From positions 1 through 13,146 of the forward strand of contig JBOHUX010000058.1 in NCBI GenBank assembly GCA_050734915.1: 13,146 nucleotides of DNA, read 5' to 3'. The notes under the pieces are model-generated. The model did no database searches. It had not been told where the DNA came from and was given only the letters and a program-made list of their open reading frames with translations. Of this stretch, positions 7,902 through 13,146 are shown piece after piece. Source of the DNA: JBOHUX01 sp050734915. Its GTDB lineage: Bacteria > Chloroflexota > Dormibacteria > Dormibacterales > Dormibacteraceae. Every line of letters starts with the position of its first letter. The first letter of the stretch is position 1. Position numbers and translations under genes: made by a program.

Positions 7902-8864
7902 TCATCCGTACCGGATCCTGGGATCCAGCGCCGTGTAGAGGAGGTCGACGACGAGGTTGGCGACGCCGACCATGGCCGCGTACATGGTGAAGACCCCGAC
8001 CACGATGTTGTAGTCGCGATTCAGGATGCTGGTCGCGAACTCCTTGCCGAGGCCGGGGATGCCGAAGATGTTCTCGATCACCACGCTGCCGGTGATGATC
8101 CCGATCACCAGGGGCCCGAGGATGGTGATGACCGGGATGAGCGCGTTCCGGAGCGCGTGCCGGACGAGGACGATCTGCTCGCTGAGGCCCTTGGCTCGGG
8201 CGGTCCGGACGTAATCCTGCCGGATCACCTCCAGCATGCTGGCCCGGGTCAACCGGGCCACGATGCTGGCGTAGGGGAAGCCGAGGGCGAAGGCGGGCAG
8301 CCAGAGCTCCCCCAGCGACCCGTAGGTTCCCGTCCAGCCCAGCGAGTAATAGAAGCTGCCCCCAGTCGCATTCGAGAGCCAGACGCCGAAGCCGAGGATG
8401 AGGACGGTGGCGATGACGAAGTTGGGCACGCTGTAGCCGACCACCGAGGTGGCGCTGAGCAGGTAGTCGACCCAGGTGTTCTGGCGGATCGAGGCGACCA
8501 CCCCGAAGACGAGGCCGAGCCCGATCGTGAAGACCAGCGCCGACACCCCCACCTCGGCGCTGACGCTCATCTCCCGCACCACCAGGGGCGTGATCTGGAG
8601 GCCACGGTTGACCAGGGACTCGCCCAGGTTGCCGTGGAGGATCATGTTGGCGAGGAAGTCCTTGTACTGGATCCAGATCGGCCGGTCGAGGCCGTAGTGG
8701 TGGAGCTGGAGCTGGTACTGGGAGCCCCGCTCGTGGACGTTGAAGAGCGCGTCGCCGGGCAGGCGGTGGATGAGCAGGAAGACGATCGAGGAGACGGCCA
8801 GCACCGTGAAGAGGATGAGGAGCGTGCGCTGGCCGATGTAGACGAGCGTGCCCCGGGTCAGCAT
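7902..8864 (-). CDS. dppB: Peptide/oligopeptide ABC transporter permease (DppB/OppB type)
   Basis: A 320-residue membrane subunit, the partner of the DppC-like permease. The N-terminal helix (about 8-32) is followed by the DppB-type HRLPGDAL (33-40), and a periplasmic-side segment YGLDRPIWIQYKDFL (57-71) precedes GNLGES (78-83). The EAA loop is at 217-244 (DYVRTARAKGL then HALRNALIP). IFGIPGLG at 266-273 and the terminal DPRIRYG are typical of the family. The ATG at 8862-8864 is chosen because it gives the usual N-terminus; no strong ribosome-binding site precedes it. The 88-base gap from the binding-protein gene contains a strong hairpin (8911-8936), so expression of this and the following subunits may be lower than that of the lipoprotein. 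Confidence 0.92.
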   Translation of the reverse strand: MLTRGTLVYIGQRTLLILFTVLAVSSIVFLLIHRLPGDALFNVHERGSQYQLQLHHYGLDRPIWIQYKDFLANMILHGNLGESLVNRGLQITPLVVREMSVSAEVGVSALVFTIGLGLVFGVVASIRQNTWVDYLLSATSVVGYSVPNFVIATVLILGFGVWLSNATGGSFYYSLGWTGTYGSLGELWLPAFALGFPYASIVARLTRASMLEVIRQDYVRTARAKGLSEQIVLVRHALRNALIPVITILGPLVIGIITGSVVIENIFGIPGLGKEFATSILNRDYNIVVGVFTMYAAMVGVANLVVDLLYTALDPRIRYG

Positions 8865-8910
8865 GCCGGCACCATCGAGGCTGAATTATCGCGGAGGCCG
8901 GGCGGACGAA

Positions 8911-8936
8911 GGGGCGCCCGGTCTTCCGGGCGCCCC
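8911..8936 (-). terminator. Perfect 11-bp hairpin between binding protein and permease genes
   Basis: GGGGCGCCCGG at 8911-8921 is exactly complementary to 8926-8936 across a four-base loop (tctt on the plus strand). It lies 17 bases after the binding-protein stop. Reading on the minus strand, no U-run follows, so it is not a classic intrinsic terminator. It could be a partial terminator or an mRNA stabiliser that keeps the binding-protein message abundant, a common arrangement in solute-binding-protein operons. The structure is seen; the role is inferred. Confidence 0.6.
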
Positions 8937-8952
8937 CTCAGCGAGGCCGCGA

Positions 8953-10737
8953 TCAGTGCTTCAGGATCGCCATCGTGTTCCAGTAGTTGTCGAAGAAGGC
9001 GTTGGTGCCCCCGTTCTTGACCCAGGGCTTGATCAGGAAGGCGCCGACCGTGTAGTAGAGCGGGATGTAGACGACGTCTTTGATCAGCATCTGAGCCAGC
9101 TGGTTGTAGTAGGGCAGCGCCTGCTGGATGTTGACGGTTGCGTCCGCCTTGGCCAGGATCGAGTCGTAGACGCTGGTGTCGTAGCCGCTGGTGCAGTTGG
9201 TGTCCGGGCAGCCCGGCGTCTTGCCCCAGAGGTTGTCGTACCAGTCCTGGGGGTGGTTGTAGTCGGCCTGCCAGCCGTCACGGGACATGATGTAGGCGCC
9301 GCCCAGGCGGGCCTTGATGAACTGCGAGTGCGAGACCGGCAGGAGGTTGACGTGGACGCCCAGGTTGGTCTGCCACTGGTCCTGCAGGTTCTGCGCGGTG
9401 GTCACGTTGATGGGGTTCTCGGGGTCGTAGGCGTAGGTCAGGTTGGCGGTCTTGGAGCCGGTCGGGTCGGCGCTCTTGAGGAGCTGCTTGGCCTGGGTGG
9501 CGTCGAACTTGGCGAGCGGGTCCTGGCCCTTGCCCAGGTAGCCGAAGAGGCTGGGCGGGATGAGGCCGCCGTCCGCCGGCGTGCAGAGCAGGTTGTGGCA
9601 GACGATGTTGGCGATCTTGCTCTTGTCGATGGCGAGGTCGAACGCCTTCCGCAGGTTGAGCGCCCCGGCGGGGTCGGGACCGTTCGTCGCGAACGGGCCG
9701 CCCGCATGCCGGCTGGCGTCGGTGAACATGTTGAAGCTGACCCAGTAGGAGCGCACCTTCGGATGCAGGAGCAGCTGTGACTTCTCCGAGGCGCTGTTCT
9801 TGATCCGGAGCACGTCGTCGATGGGGATGTTGCTGTAGCCGCCGAATCCGTCCAGCCCGTACTTGCCCTGCTCCCACGCGATCACGCCTGAGTGGGGGTC
9901 CTGGAGGATGTCGATGTGGATGGTCTTGATGACCGGCTTGGGCGAGCCCCACCAGTTGGGGACGGCCTGGAACTCGACCGACTGCTTGGGGGTGTAGGCG
10001 GTCATCTTGTAGGGACCGGTGCCGATCAGCGTGGCGGGGTTGGTCCACCAGTTGGCGGGGTCGCCCTTGACCGCGTTGACGTCCACGATGGCGCCGGTGG
10101 TGGACTCCAGCGCGATCGCCGAGAGCCACCAGCCGGCGGGGCCGGTGAGCTTGGCGACGACCGTGTAGTCGTCCGACGCGGTGAGGCCGGGCATGGTCAC
10201 GTGGGGGTCCTTGTTCTCGAGCATGGTCTCGATCTGGGCCGGGCTCATGCTCTTGCCGGCGCCCTTGGTGATGTAGTCGCCCACCTGGCTGAAGCCCACG
10301 ATCGGGCTCAGGTTGGCCGAGTAGGCGCCCTGGAGAGCGGCCGCCCGGTTCCAGGAGTAGAGGACGTCCTTGGAGGTGAACTTGTCCCCGTTCGAGAAGG
10401 TGACGTCATGGCGGAGGTGGAAGGTGTAGGTGAGCCCGTCGGAGGAGACCGTGGGCATGCTCTGCGCCAGATCGGGGACGACCTTCAGGTCCTTGTTGAA
10501 GATGACCAGGTTGTCGAACACGTTCTGCGCGATCTCGGAGTCGGTCTCGGCGTTGAGCTGGGCGGGGTCGAGGGTGCCGAAGCTGTCGTAGATGGGGAAG
10601 CTCAGCGTCTGGTTGGCGGCCAGCTGCTGGCCGCCCGGGGGGGGGTTGCCGTTGCTCCCGCCGCCGCAGGCGGCCGCGAGAAGGGCTGTGAGGCAGACGA
10701 GGGACACGCTCCTCACCTGTCCGAGGGGTAGCTTCAA
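8953..10737 (-). CDS. dppA: Peptide ABC transporter substrate-binding lipoprotein (SBP family 5)
   Basis: The secreted, lipid-anchored receptor of the importer: it captures a peptide-like ligand outside the membrane and delivers it to the DppB/DppC channel. From TTG at 10735-10737 it has 594 residues, normal for family 5 proteins. MKLPLGQVRS precedes a hydrophobic stretch ending in LLAAAC, so C24 is the likely lipidated cysteine, followed by a Gly/Pro/Asn linker. The family signature TYTFHLRHDVTFSNGDKFTS followed by KDVLYSWNRA lies at 103-132. I chose TTG because AAGGAGG ends 10 bases before it. GTG at 10744-10746 sits only one base after that site, and GTG at 10942-10944 would bury the signal peptide inside a 663-residue product. 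Several extra cysteines (such as HNLLCTPADGG and CPDTNCTSG) look like disulfide-forming sites. It is the first gene of the operon. Confidence 0.92.
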   Translation of the reverse strand: MKLPLGQVRSVSLVCLTALLAAACGGGSNGNPPPGGQQLAANQTLSFPIYDSFGTLDPAQLNAETDSEIAQNVFDNLVIFNKDLKVVPDLAQSMPTVSSDGLTYTFHLRHDVTFSNGDKFTSKDVLYSWNRAAALQGAYSANLSPIVGFSQVGDYITKGAGKSMSPAQIETMLENKDPHVTMPGLTASDDYTVVAKLTGPAGWWLSAIALESTTGAIVDVNAVKGDPANWWTNPATLIGTGPYKMTAYTPKQSVEFQAVPNWWGSPKPVIKTIHIDILQDPHSGVIAWEQGKYGLDGFGGYSNIPIDDVLRIKNSASEKSQLLLHPKVRSYWVSFNMFTDASRHAGGPFATNGPDPAGALNLRKAFDLAIDKSKIANIVCHNLLCTPADGGLIPPSLFGYLGKGQDPLAKFDATQAKQLLKSADPTGSKTANLTYAYDPENPINVTTAQNLQDQWQTNLGVHVNLLPVSHSQFIKARLGGAYIMSRDGWQADYNHPQDWYDNLWGKTPGCPDTNCTSGYDTSVYDSILAKADATVNIQQALPYYNQLAQMLIKDVVYIPLYYTVGAFLIKPWVKNGGTNAFFDNYWNTMAILKH

Positions 10738-10991
10738 GGTCTTCACTCCTCCTTCGAGAGTCGCCGGTGCGAAAAGCTCTGGCAGCCGGGCCTGGGACCC
10801 GCGCGGGGGATGGCGCCGAAAGGCCATCGACCCCGTTCGGGACCCGATCCGGGTGCCCATCTTCATCCCCTCGCCTTCTTCCCGGTCGGCGAGAGCCCTG
10901 GCCTCAGGCCTGGACCCGCTGTCGCCGCCCCGGGGCGGGAGCACGCCGGCGAGGAGCGGCGGATTGCAAGAGACCGCCCGCTTCCAGCGTA

Positions 10992-11020
10992 ACTATCGGT
11001 CCCCGGACACCCCATGTCAA
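10992..11020 (-). promoter_or_regulatory. Sigma-70-type promoter of the peptide ABC operon
   Basis: Read on the minus strand, TTGACA (11020-11015) is a perfect -35. It is followed by exactly 17 bases and GATAGT (10997-10992), four of six matches to the -10 consensus. The spacer contains the small dyad GTCC-CC-GGAC, a possible operator. Transcription would begin near 10985, leaving a leader of about 250 bases before the binding-protein start. Confidence 0.6.
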
Positions 11021-11044
11021 GAAGACGGCGCGGCGGCGACCCGC

Positions 11045-11061
11045 GCTCCGCAAAGCGGAGC
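11045..11061 (-). terminator. 7-bp hairpin downstream of the peptidase-like gene
   Basis: GCTCCGC at 11045-11051 pairs perfectly with 11055-11061 across an AAA loop (TTT on the minus strand). It lies between the end of the peptidase-like/micro-ORF transcript and the -35 of the ABC promoter. No U-run follows in either direction, so any terminator role is tentative. Confidence 0.35.
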
Positions 11062-11093
11062 CCGACTGACACGATCAAGGGCGTGACCAGGGA

Positions 11094-11112
11094 GCCCCGG
11101 GTCCCCCGGGGC
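11094..11112 (-). terminator. 8-bp GC hairpin downstream of the peptidase-like gene
   Basis: GCCCCGGG at 11094-11101 is perfectly complementary to 11105-11112 with a three-base loop (tcc). It is the stronger of the two hairpins in the gap and is placed suitably for ending the minus-strand transcript of the peptidase-like gene and micro-ORF. No U-tract is present. Confidence 0.4.
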
Positions 11113-11225
11113 GGAATCGAGAGGTTGCGGACATAGCCGCCAAAGGCCCGTCCCCCCCACTGAGCGCACATCCGCGGCAGTGGTGCGGGGATCGGGCGGA
11201 AATGCGGCGTCGAGGAGATCTGGCA

Positions 11226-11285
11226 TCAGCCGAAGTACGCCCGTGGGCCGCCGTTGGCACCGTCGAGGGGTTGCGGGCCAGTCAT
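11226..11285 (-). CDS. 19-residue micro-ORF overlapping the end of the peptidase-like gene
   Basis: The ATG (11285-11283) overlaps the TGA of the preceding gene by four bases. A strong ribosome-binding site, GGGGAGG, ends seven bases before it. The product would be MTGPQPLDGANGGPRAYFG, then TGA. I do not recognise it. It has no membrane segment, and it carries a Gly-Gly pair at residues 12-13. Coupling plus an independent strong site argue that ribosomes initiate here, but so short a frame may also arise by chance. The function is unknown. Confidence 0.35.
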   Translation of the reverse strand: MTGPQPLDGANGGPRAYFG

Positions 11286-11994
11286 GAGGACACCTCCCCG
11301 AGGTCGTGCTTCAGGCTCGCGAGATCGAGTCCGGTGGGGCCGCGCCCAGCGGCGAGGAGCTCCTGGCTGATGCACGCCCAGGCCTCGTCGGCGTAGGCGG
11401 CAACCCAGCGCCAGGAGGCGGCTGCACCCGGCCCCAGGAGACGAAGTACCAGCAGTGGCCGTCGTAGCCGACGGCCTCGATGTCGTGGCCGCCGATGATG
11501 TCGGTGTCCCCGACGTACTCCCACGGCTGCCCGAGCTGGAACTGCTGCATGGCGGACTCTGGCAGTTGCACGCCGACCTTGACATTGCCGAACAGCCAGA
11601 GGGCAGCCCGCATGGTCGGCTGGTTCCGGGGATGGACGGGCGCGTAGGCCTCCAGCTTCTTGCCGAGCACGCCCTGCGTCCGGCAGGTCCCGAGGAAGGA
11701 CGCGATGACCAGCCCGCTGTCCTGGCCGCCCGTCAGTGAGAAGTAAGCCTGCTCCCCCGCGGCGTCGCCGGGATACCGGTAGGGCTCGGCTGTCTCGGCT
11801 GACCCGACTTGATTCTGATGGATGAACCCGGCAACTACGCAGTCGCCGATTTCCGAGTTGCAGGCCATTGGGAATGACGAAACGGCTGAAAGGTAGTCCA
11901 CCTTGCCGGGTGCGGTCGGCAGGGCGACGTAGTGGTCGAGGTCTTTGAGGCCGACCGGACGGCGTGGGCTGAGCTTGCCGAGGCGAAGGGACAA
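11282..11994 (-). pseudogene. Papain-like cysteine-peptidase-family protein, frameshifted
   Basis: The joined product would be about 237 residues. It resembles a family of small bacterial and phage papain/C39-fold proteins that usually lack an assigned role. PMACNSEIGDCVVAGFIHQ (42-60) has the GDC nucleophile position (C52). KLEAYAPVHPRNQ and ALWLFGNVKVGVQLP (113-145) follow. IIGGHDIEAVGYDGHCW (166-182) supplies the catalytic histidine (H170), and VSWGRVQP (185-192) is the next conserved block. The expected continuation, SWRWVAAYADEAWACISQEL through GLDLASLKHDL, is present but in the next frame. One base is therefore missing around 11419-11424, and the unshifted frame ends as junk at 11311. 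The start is TTG at 11992-11994, six bases after AAGGAG (12006-12001). No signal peptide is seen. It is divergent from the HTH gene with about 50 bases between. The break may be real or a read error. Confidence 0.7.
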
Positions 11995-12012
11995 GAGGCA
12001 CTCCTTAATGCT

Positions 12013-12041
12013 TTGACAAATCCTGCCGCTAGGTGCAGGAT
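12013..12041 (+). promoter_or_regulatory. Promoter of the HTH gene with embedded operator
   Basis: TTGACA at 12013-12018 is followed by 17 bases and CAGGAT at 12036-12041 (three of six consensus bases), and the ATG follows six bases later. Transcription would start at the ATG, giving a leaderless mRNA. A perfect inverted repeat, ATCCTGC (12020-12026) and GCAGGAT (12035-12041) with an 8-base spacer, fills the promoter core and ends exactly at the -10. That is the usual position for a repressor site. Confidence 0.55.
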
Positions 12042-12047
12042 GGGGCC

Positions 12048-12278
12048 ATGGAGAGCGAGTGGATGACTCAGGTGGCGGCTGCGGAGATCCTCGGCGTCAG
12101 CCGGCGCCGTGTCCGTCAGCTTCGCGAAGAGGGTCGCTTGCGATCCGAAAAGATTGGGCGGGACTGGCTCGTCGACGCCGAGAGCGTGCGGGCCTACGCG
12201 GAGACGGCGAGACGGTCGGGGAAGCCGCGCAAGGAGATGATTGCCATCGGTTGCGGTGGCGGGAAACTATCCCCTTAA
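12048..12278 (+). CDS. Small excisionase/MerR-type helix-turn-helix DNA-binding protein
   Basis: A 76-residue cytoplasmic protein. Residues 6-50 (MTQVAAAEILGVSRRRVRQL, then EEGRLRSEKIGRDW and LVDAESVRAY) form a winged helix-turn-helix of the HTH_17/excisionase class. The pattern is A-A-E-I-L-G-V-S as the first helix and turn, a basic recognition helix, a wing ending G-R-D-W, and a D-A-E-S-V closing helix. A basic tail (RRSGKPRKE) and a short glycine-rich end follow. No ligand-binding domain is present, so it acts as a small regulator or recombination accessory factor. I chose ATG 12048 over GTG 12033 because the latter lies inside the promoter. The palindrome overlapping its promoter suggests self-repression, possibly with control of the divergent peptidase-like gene. 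No integrase or att site is visible nearby. Confidence 0.8.
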   Translation: MESEWMTQVAAAEILGVSRRRVRQLREEGRLRSEKIGRDWLVDAESVRAYAETARRSGKPRKEMIAIGCGGGKLSP

Positions 12279-12333
12279 CGAACGAGCGTGGAAGGCTGGC
12301 GGGGGAGTCCTGATGGCTCGACGCGGGGGCGAC

Positions 12334-12347
12334 CCTGATCAATCAGG
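12334..12347. promoter_or_regulatory. 14-bp palindrome upstream of the mannosyltransferase gene
   Basis: CCTGAT and ATCAGG flank a CA centre, a perfect 6-bp dyad ending 35 bases before the ATG at 12383. The two-base loop is too small for a stable RNA hairpin, so a protein-binding site is more likely than a terminator. It does not match the inverted repeat at the HTH promoter. Short dyads of this size occur by chance. Confidence 0.25.
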
Positions 12348-12382
12348 CGGATAGCCACGGCGTCGCTGCTGAAGCAGGTGTC

Positions 12383-13146
12383 ATGGTGAGTTCAGGGGCC
12401 TCGCGCCCATCGCGGACGAGCGTTCGTATCGTTGATTGGCCATCTGTCGCCCGGTTGACGGGCGCACTTCCTGCCCTCGTTGCGGCTGCAGTCGCAATCG
12501 TCGTGCAACTCTATGCGATGTGGGGGCGCGACTTCCCGCTGAACTTTGTCCACTGGGACGCCGTTCACTATCTCTACCTGGCGCAGCACGGCTATCCCGC
12601 GCACTTCGATCCCCGCGATGCGTTCTTCCCGGGATACCCAGGCTTGATCCATCTGGGGATGCTGGTGATACACGATCCCGTGAAGGCGGCGCTGGCCGTG
12701 AGCATCGGGTCAAGCGTCGTGGCGTGCTGGTTCGTCGTTCAATTGGCCCGCCATGAGTTCGACGGCGGCGCGGACGCTTCCCTCGCGGGCTGGTTGCTCG
12801 TCCTCTGGCCGGGAGCGTTCTTCATGTTCGCACCCTACTCGGAGGCGCCCTTCGTCGCGGCAGCCGCAGCGAGTCTCTATCTCATGCGCCGAGGTCGCTT
12901 CGGATGGGCTGCGGTGGCCGCAGCCATCGCCAGTGTGATTCGACCGGTCGGCCTCGGGCTGGCTGTCGCCTTGCTGGTTGAGATCATCCGTCAGCGCGGC
13001 TGGCGGTCGCTCCCGCTGATTGCGGTCGTGCCCCTCCCGGTGCTGGGGTATTTCGCCTATCTCGGAATCCACACAGGGGACTTCATGGGCTACGTCCATG
13101 CCGAGGCCAGCCCGTCTTTTGGAATCCATCTCGCGTGGCCGTGGGT
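12383..13146 (+). CDS. PIG-V-type membrane mannosyltransferase, 5' part, cut by right edge
   Basis: 254 codons are visible, with no stop before the window ends. The protein is a multi-helix membrane enzyme. After a basic N-terminus, helix 1 lies at about 30-46. An extracytoplasmic loop follows with HWDAVHYLYLAQHGYP (57-72) and FFPGYPGLI (82-90), the WD...Y...GY...FFP.YP pattern of PIG-V/GPI mannosyltransferase II relatives. These take mannose from a polyprenyl-phosphate donor and transfer it to a lipid-linked or protein acceptor outside the membrane. Further helices and SEAPF (about 155-159), then RPVG, match the family. In-frame sequence is open upstream only to a TGA at 12311-12313, and ATG 12383 is the first normal start. 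Its ribosome-binding site is weak. Codon choice here is visibly less GC-biased (ATT, TAT, GTT, CGA) than in the ABC operon. The acceptor is unknown. Confidence 0.75.
   Translation, partial: MVSSGASRPSRTSVRIVDWPSVARLTGALPALVAAAVAIVVQLYAMWGRDFPLNFVHWDAVHYLYLAQHGYPAHFDPRDAFFPGYPGLIHLGMLVIHDPVKAALAVSIGSSVVACWFVVQLARHEFDGGADASLAGWLLVLWPGAFFMFAPYSEAPFVAAAAASLYLMRRGRFGWAAVAAAIASVIRPVGLGLAVALLVEIIRQRGWRSLPLIAVVPLPVLGYFAYLGIHTGDFMGYVHAEASPSFGIHLAWPW

Larger units (their letters stand above)
10738..11225. other. Gene-free stretch: leader of the ABC operon and upstream hairpins
   Basis: About 490 bases lack a gene I can support. The right half holds two hairpins (11045-11061 and 11094-11112), probably at the end of the peptidase-like transcript. 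The middle holds the operon promoter. The left half is an untranslated leader of about 250 bases with no riboswitch class that I recognise (no T-box ACCGCG-type element, for example). Minus-strand reading frames here are open, including one upstream-extended from the binding protein and one of 69 codons starting at 11226. Their residues are arginine/proline-rich and unlike neighbouring genes, so I do not call them. Confidence 0.5.

Noticed and set aside
4895..9780. Several long plus-strand open frames (4895-6298, 6519-7460, 7758-9020, 8848-9780)
   Set aside because: All lie antisense to intact ABC-transporter genes with complete motifs, and they have Asp/His/Val/Arg-rich shadow composition.
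10747..10944. Upstream extension of the binding protein to GTG 10944 or ATG 10866
   Set aside because: It would place the lipoprotein signal peptide over 60 residues from the N-terminus (about 45 from the ATG). The AAGGAGG site at 10747-10753 supports the start at 10737 instead.
11017..11226. 69-codon minus frame beginning at the TGATG overlap after the micro-ORF
   Set aside because: The start junction is suggestive, but no ribosome-binding site precedes it and the protein is Pro/Arg-rich with no recognisable feature. It also runs through both hairpins, so I left it uncalled. A frame change in the G-run near 11150 giving GGYVRNLSIPPR was considered but has no independent support.
12313..12354. 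13-codon frame with GGGGGAG five bases upstream, before the mannosyltransferase gene
   Set aside because: Too short and arginine/glycine-rich, with no coupling to the next gene (28 bases apart). Noted only as a possible leader peptide.

Overview
The window is GC-rich bacterial chromosome with 11 genes or gene remnants and no RNA genes or CRISPR that I could find. The base composition and the Gram-positive-style lipoprotein suggest Actinomycetota, Chloroflexota or Dormibacterota. So does the pattern of two genes with a -10-like hexamer six bases before ATG and no Shine-Dalgarno sequence in range (leaderless transcription). The exact phylum is an inference I cannot test here.

Layout from left to right. 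(1) Positions 1-3338, minus strand: the 5' part of a very large Kelch-RHS/YD-repeat protein that runs off the left edge. It has a one-base frame change near 645. (2) Positions 3400-3600, minus: a decayed piece of an MntP-type manganese exporter, lying directly upstream of the RHS gene. (3) Positions 3688-4890, plus: an intact MFS efflux transporter. (4) Positions 10737-4901, minus: a complete five-gene peptide/oligopeptide ABC importer operon in the order binding lipoprotein, permease B, permease C, ATPase D, ATPase F. It is read from a good sigma-70-type promoter at 10992-11020 and has a strong hairpin between the binding protein and the first permease. (5) Positions 11994-11282, minus: a papain-like cysteine-peptidase-family gene broken by a one-base frame change near 11420, followed by a 19-codon micro-ORF that overlaps its stop and has its own strong ribosome-binding site. 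(6) Positions 12048-12278, plus: a 76-residue excisionase/MerR-type DNA-binding protein. It is divergent from the peptidase-like gene, and its promoter contains a perfect 7-bp inverted repeat. (7) Position 12383 to the right edge, plus: the 5' part of a membrane PIG-V-type mannosyltransferase.

The peptide importer is the only complete multi-gene system here: the lipoprotein captures a peptide-like ligand, DppB/DppC form the channel and DppD/DppF power it. The MFS gene converges on its end with 10 bases between. The window's unusual points are the Kelch-RHS fusion with an apparently rebuilt 5' end, three separate one-base frame changes in non-housekeeping genes (decay or read error), the micro-ORF, and the HTH gene's palindromic leaderless promoter. 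I did not find evidence for a wholly new system.
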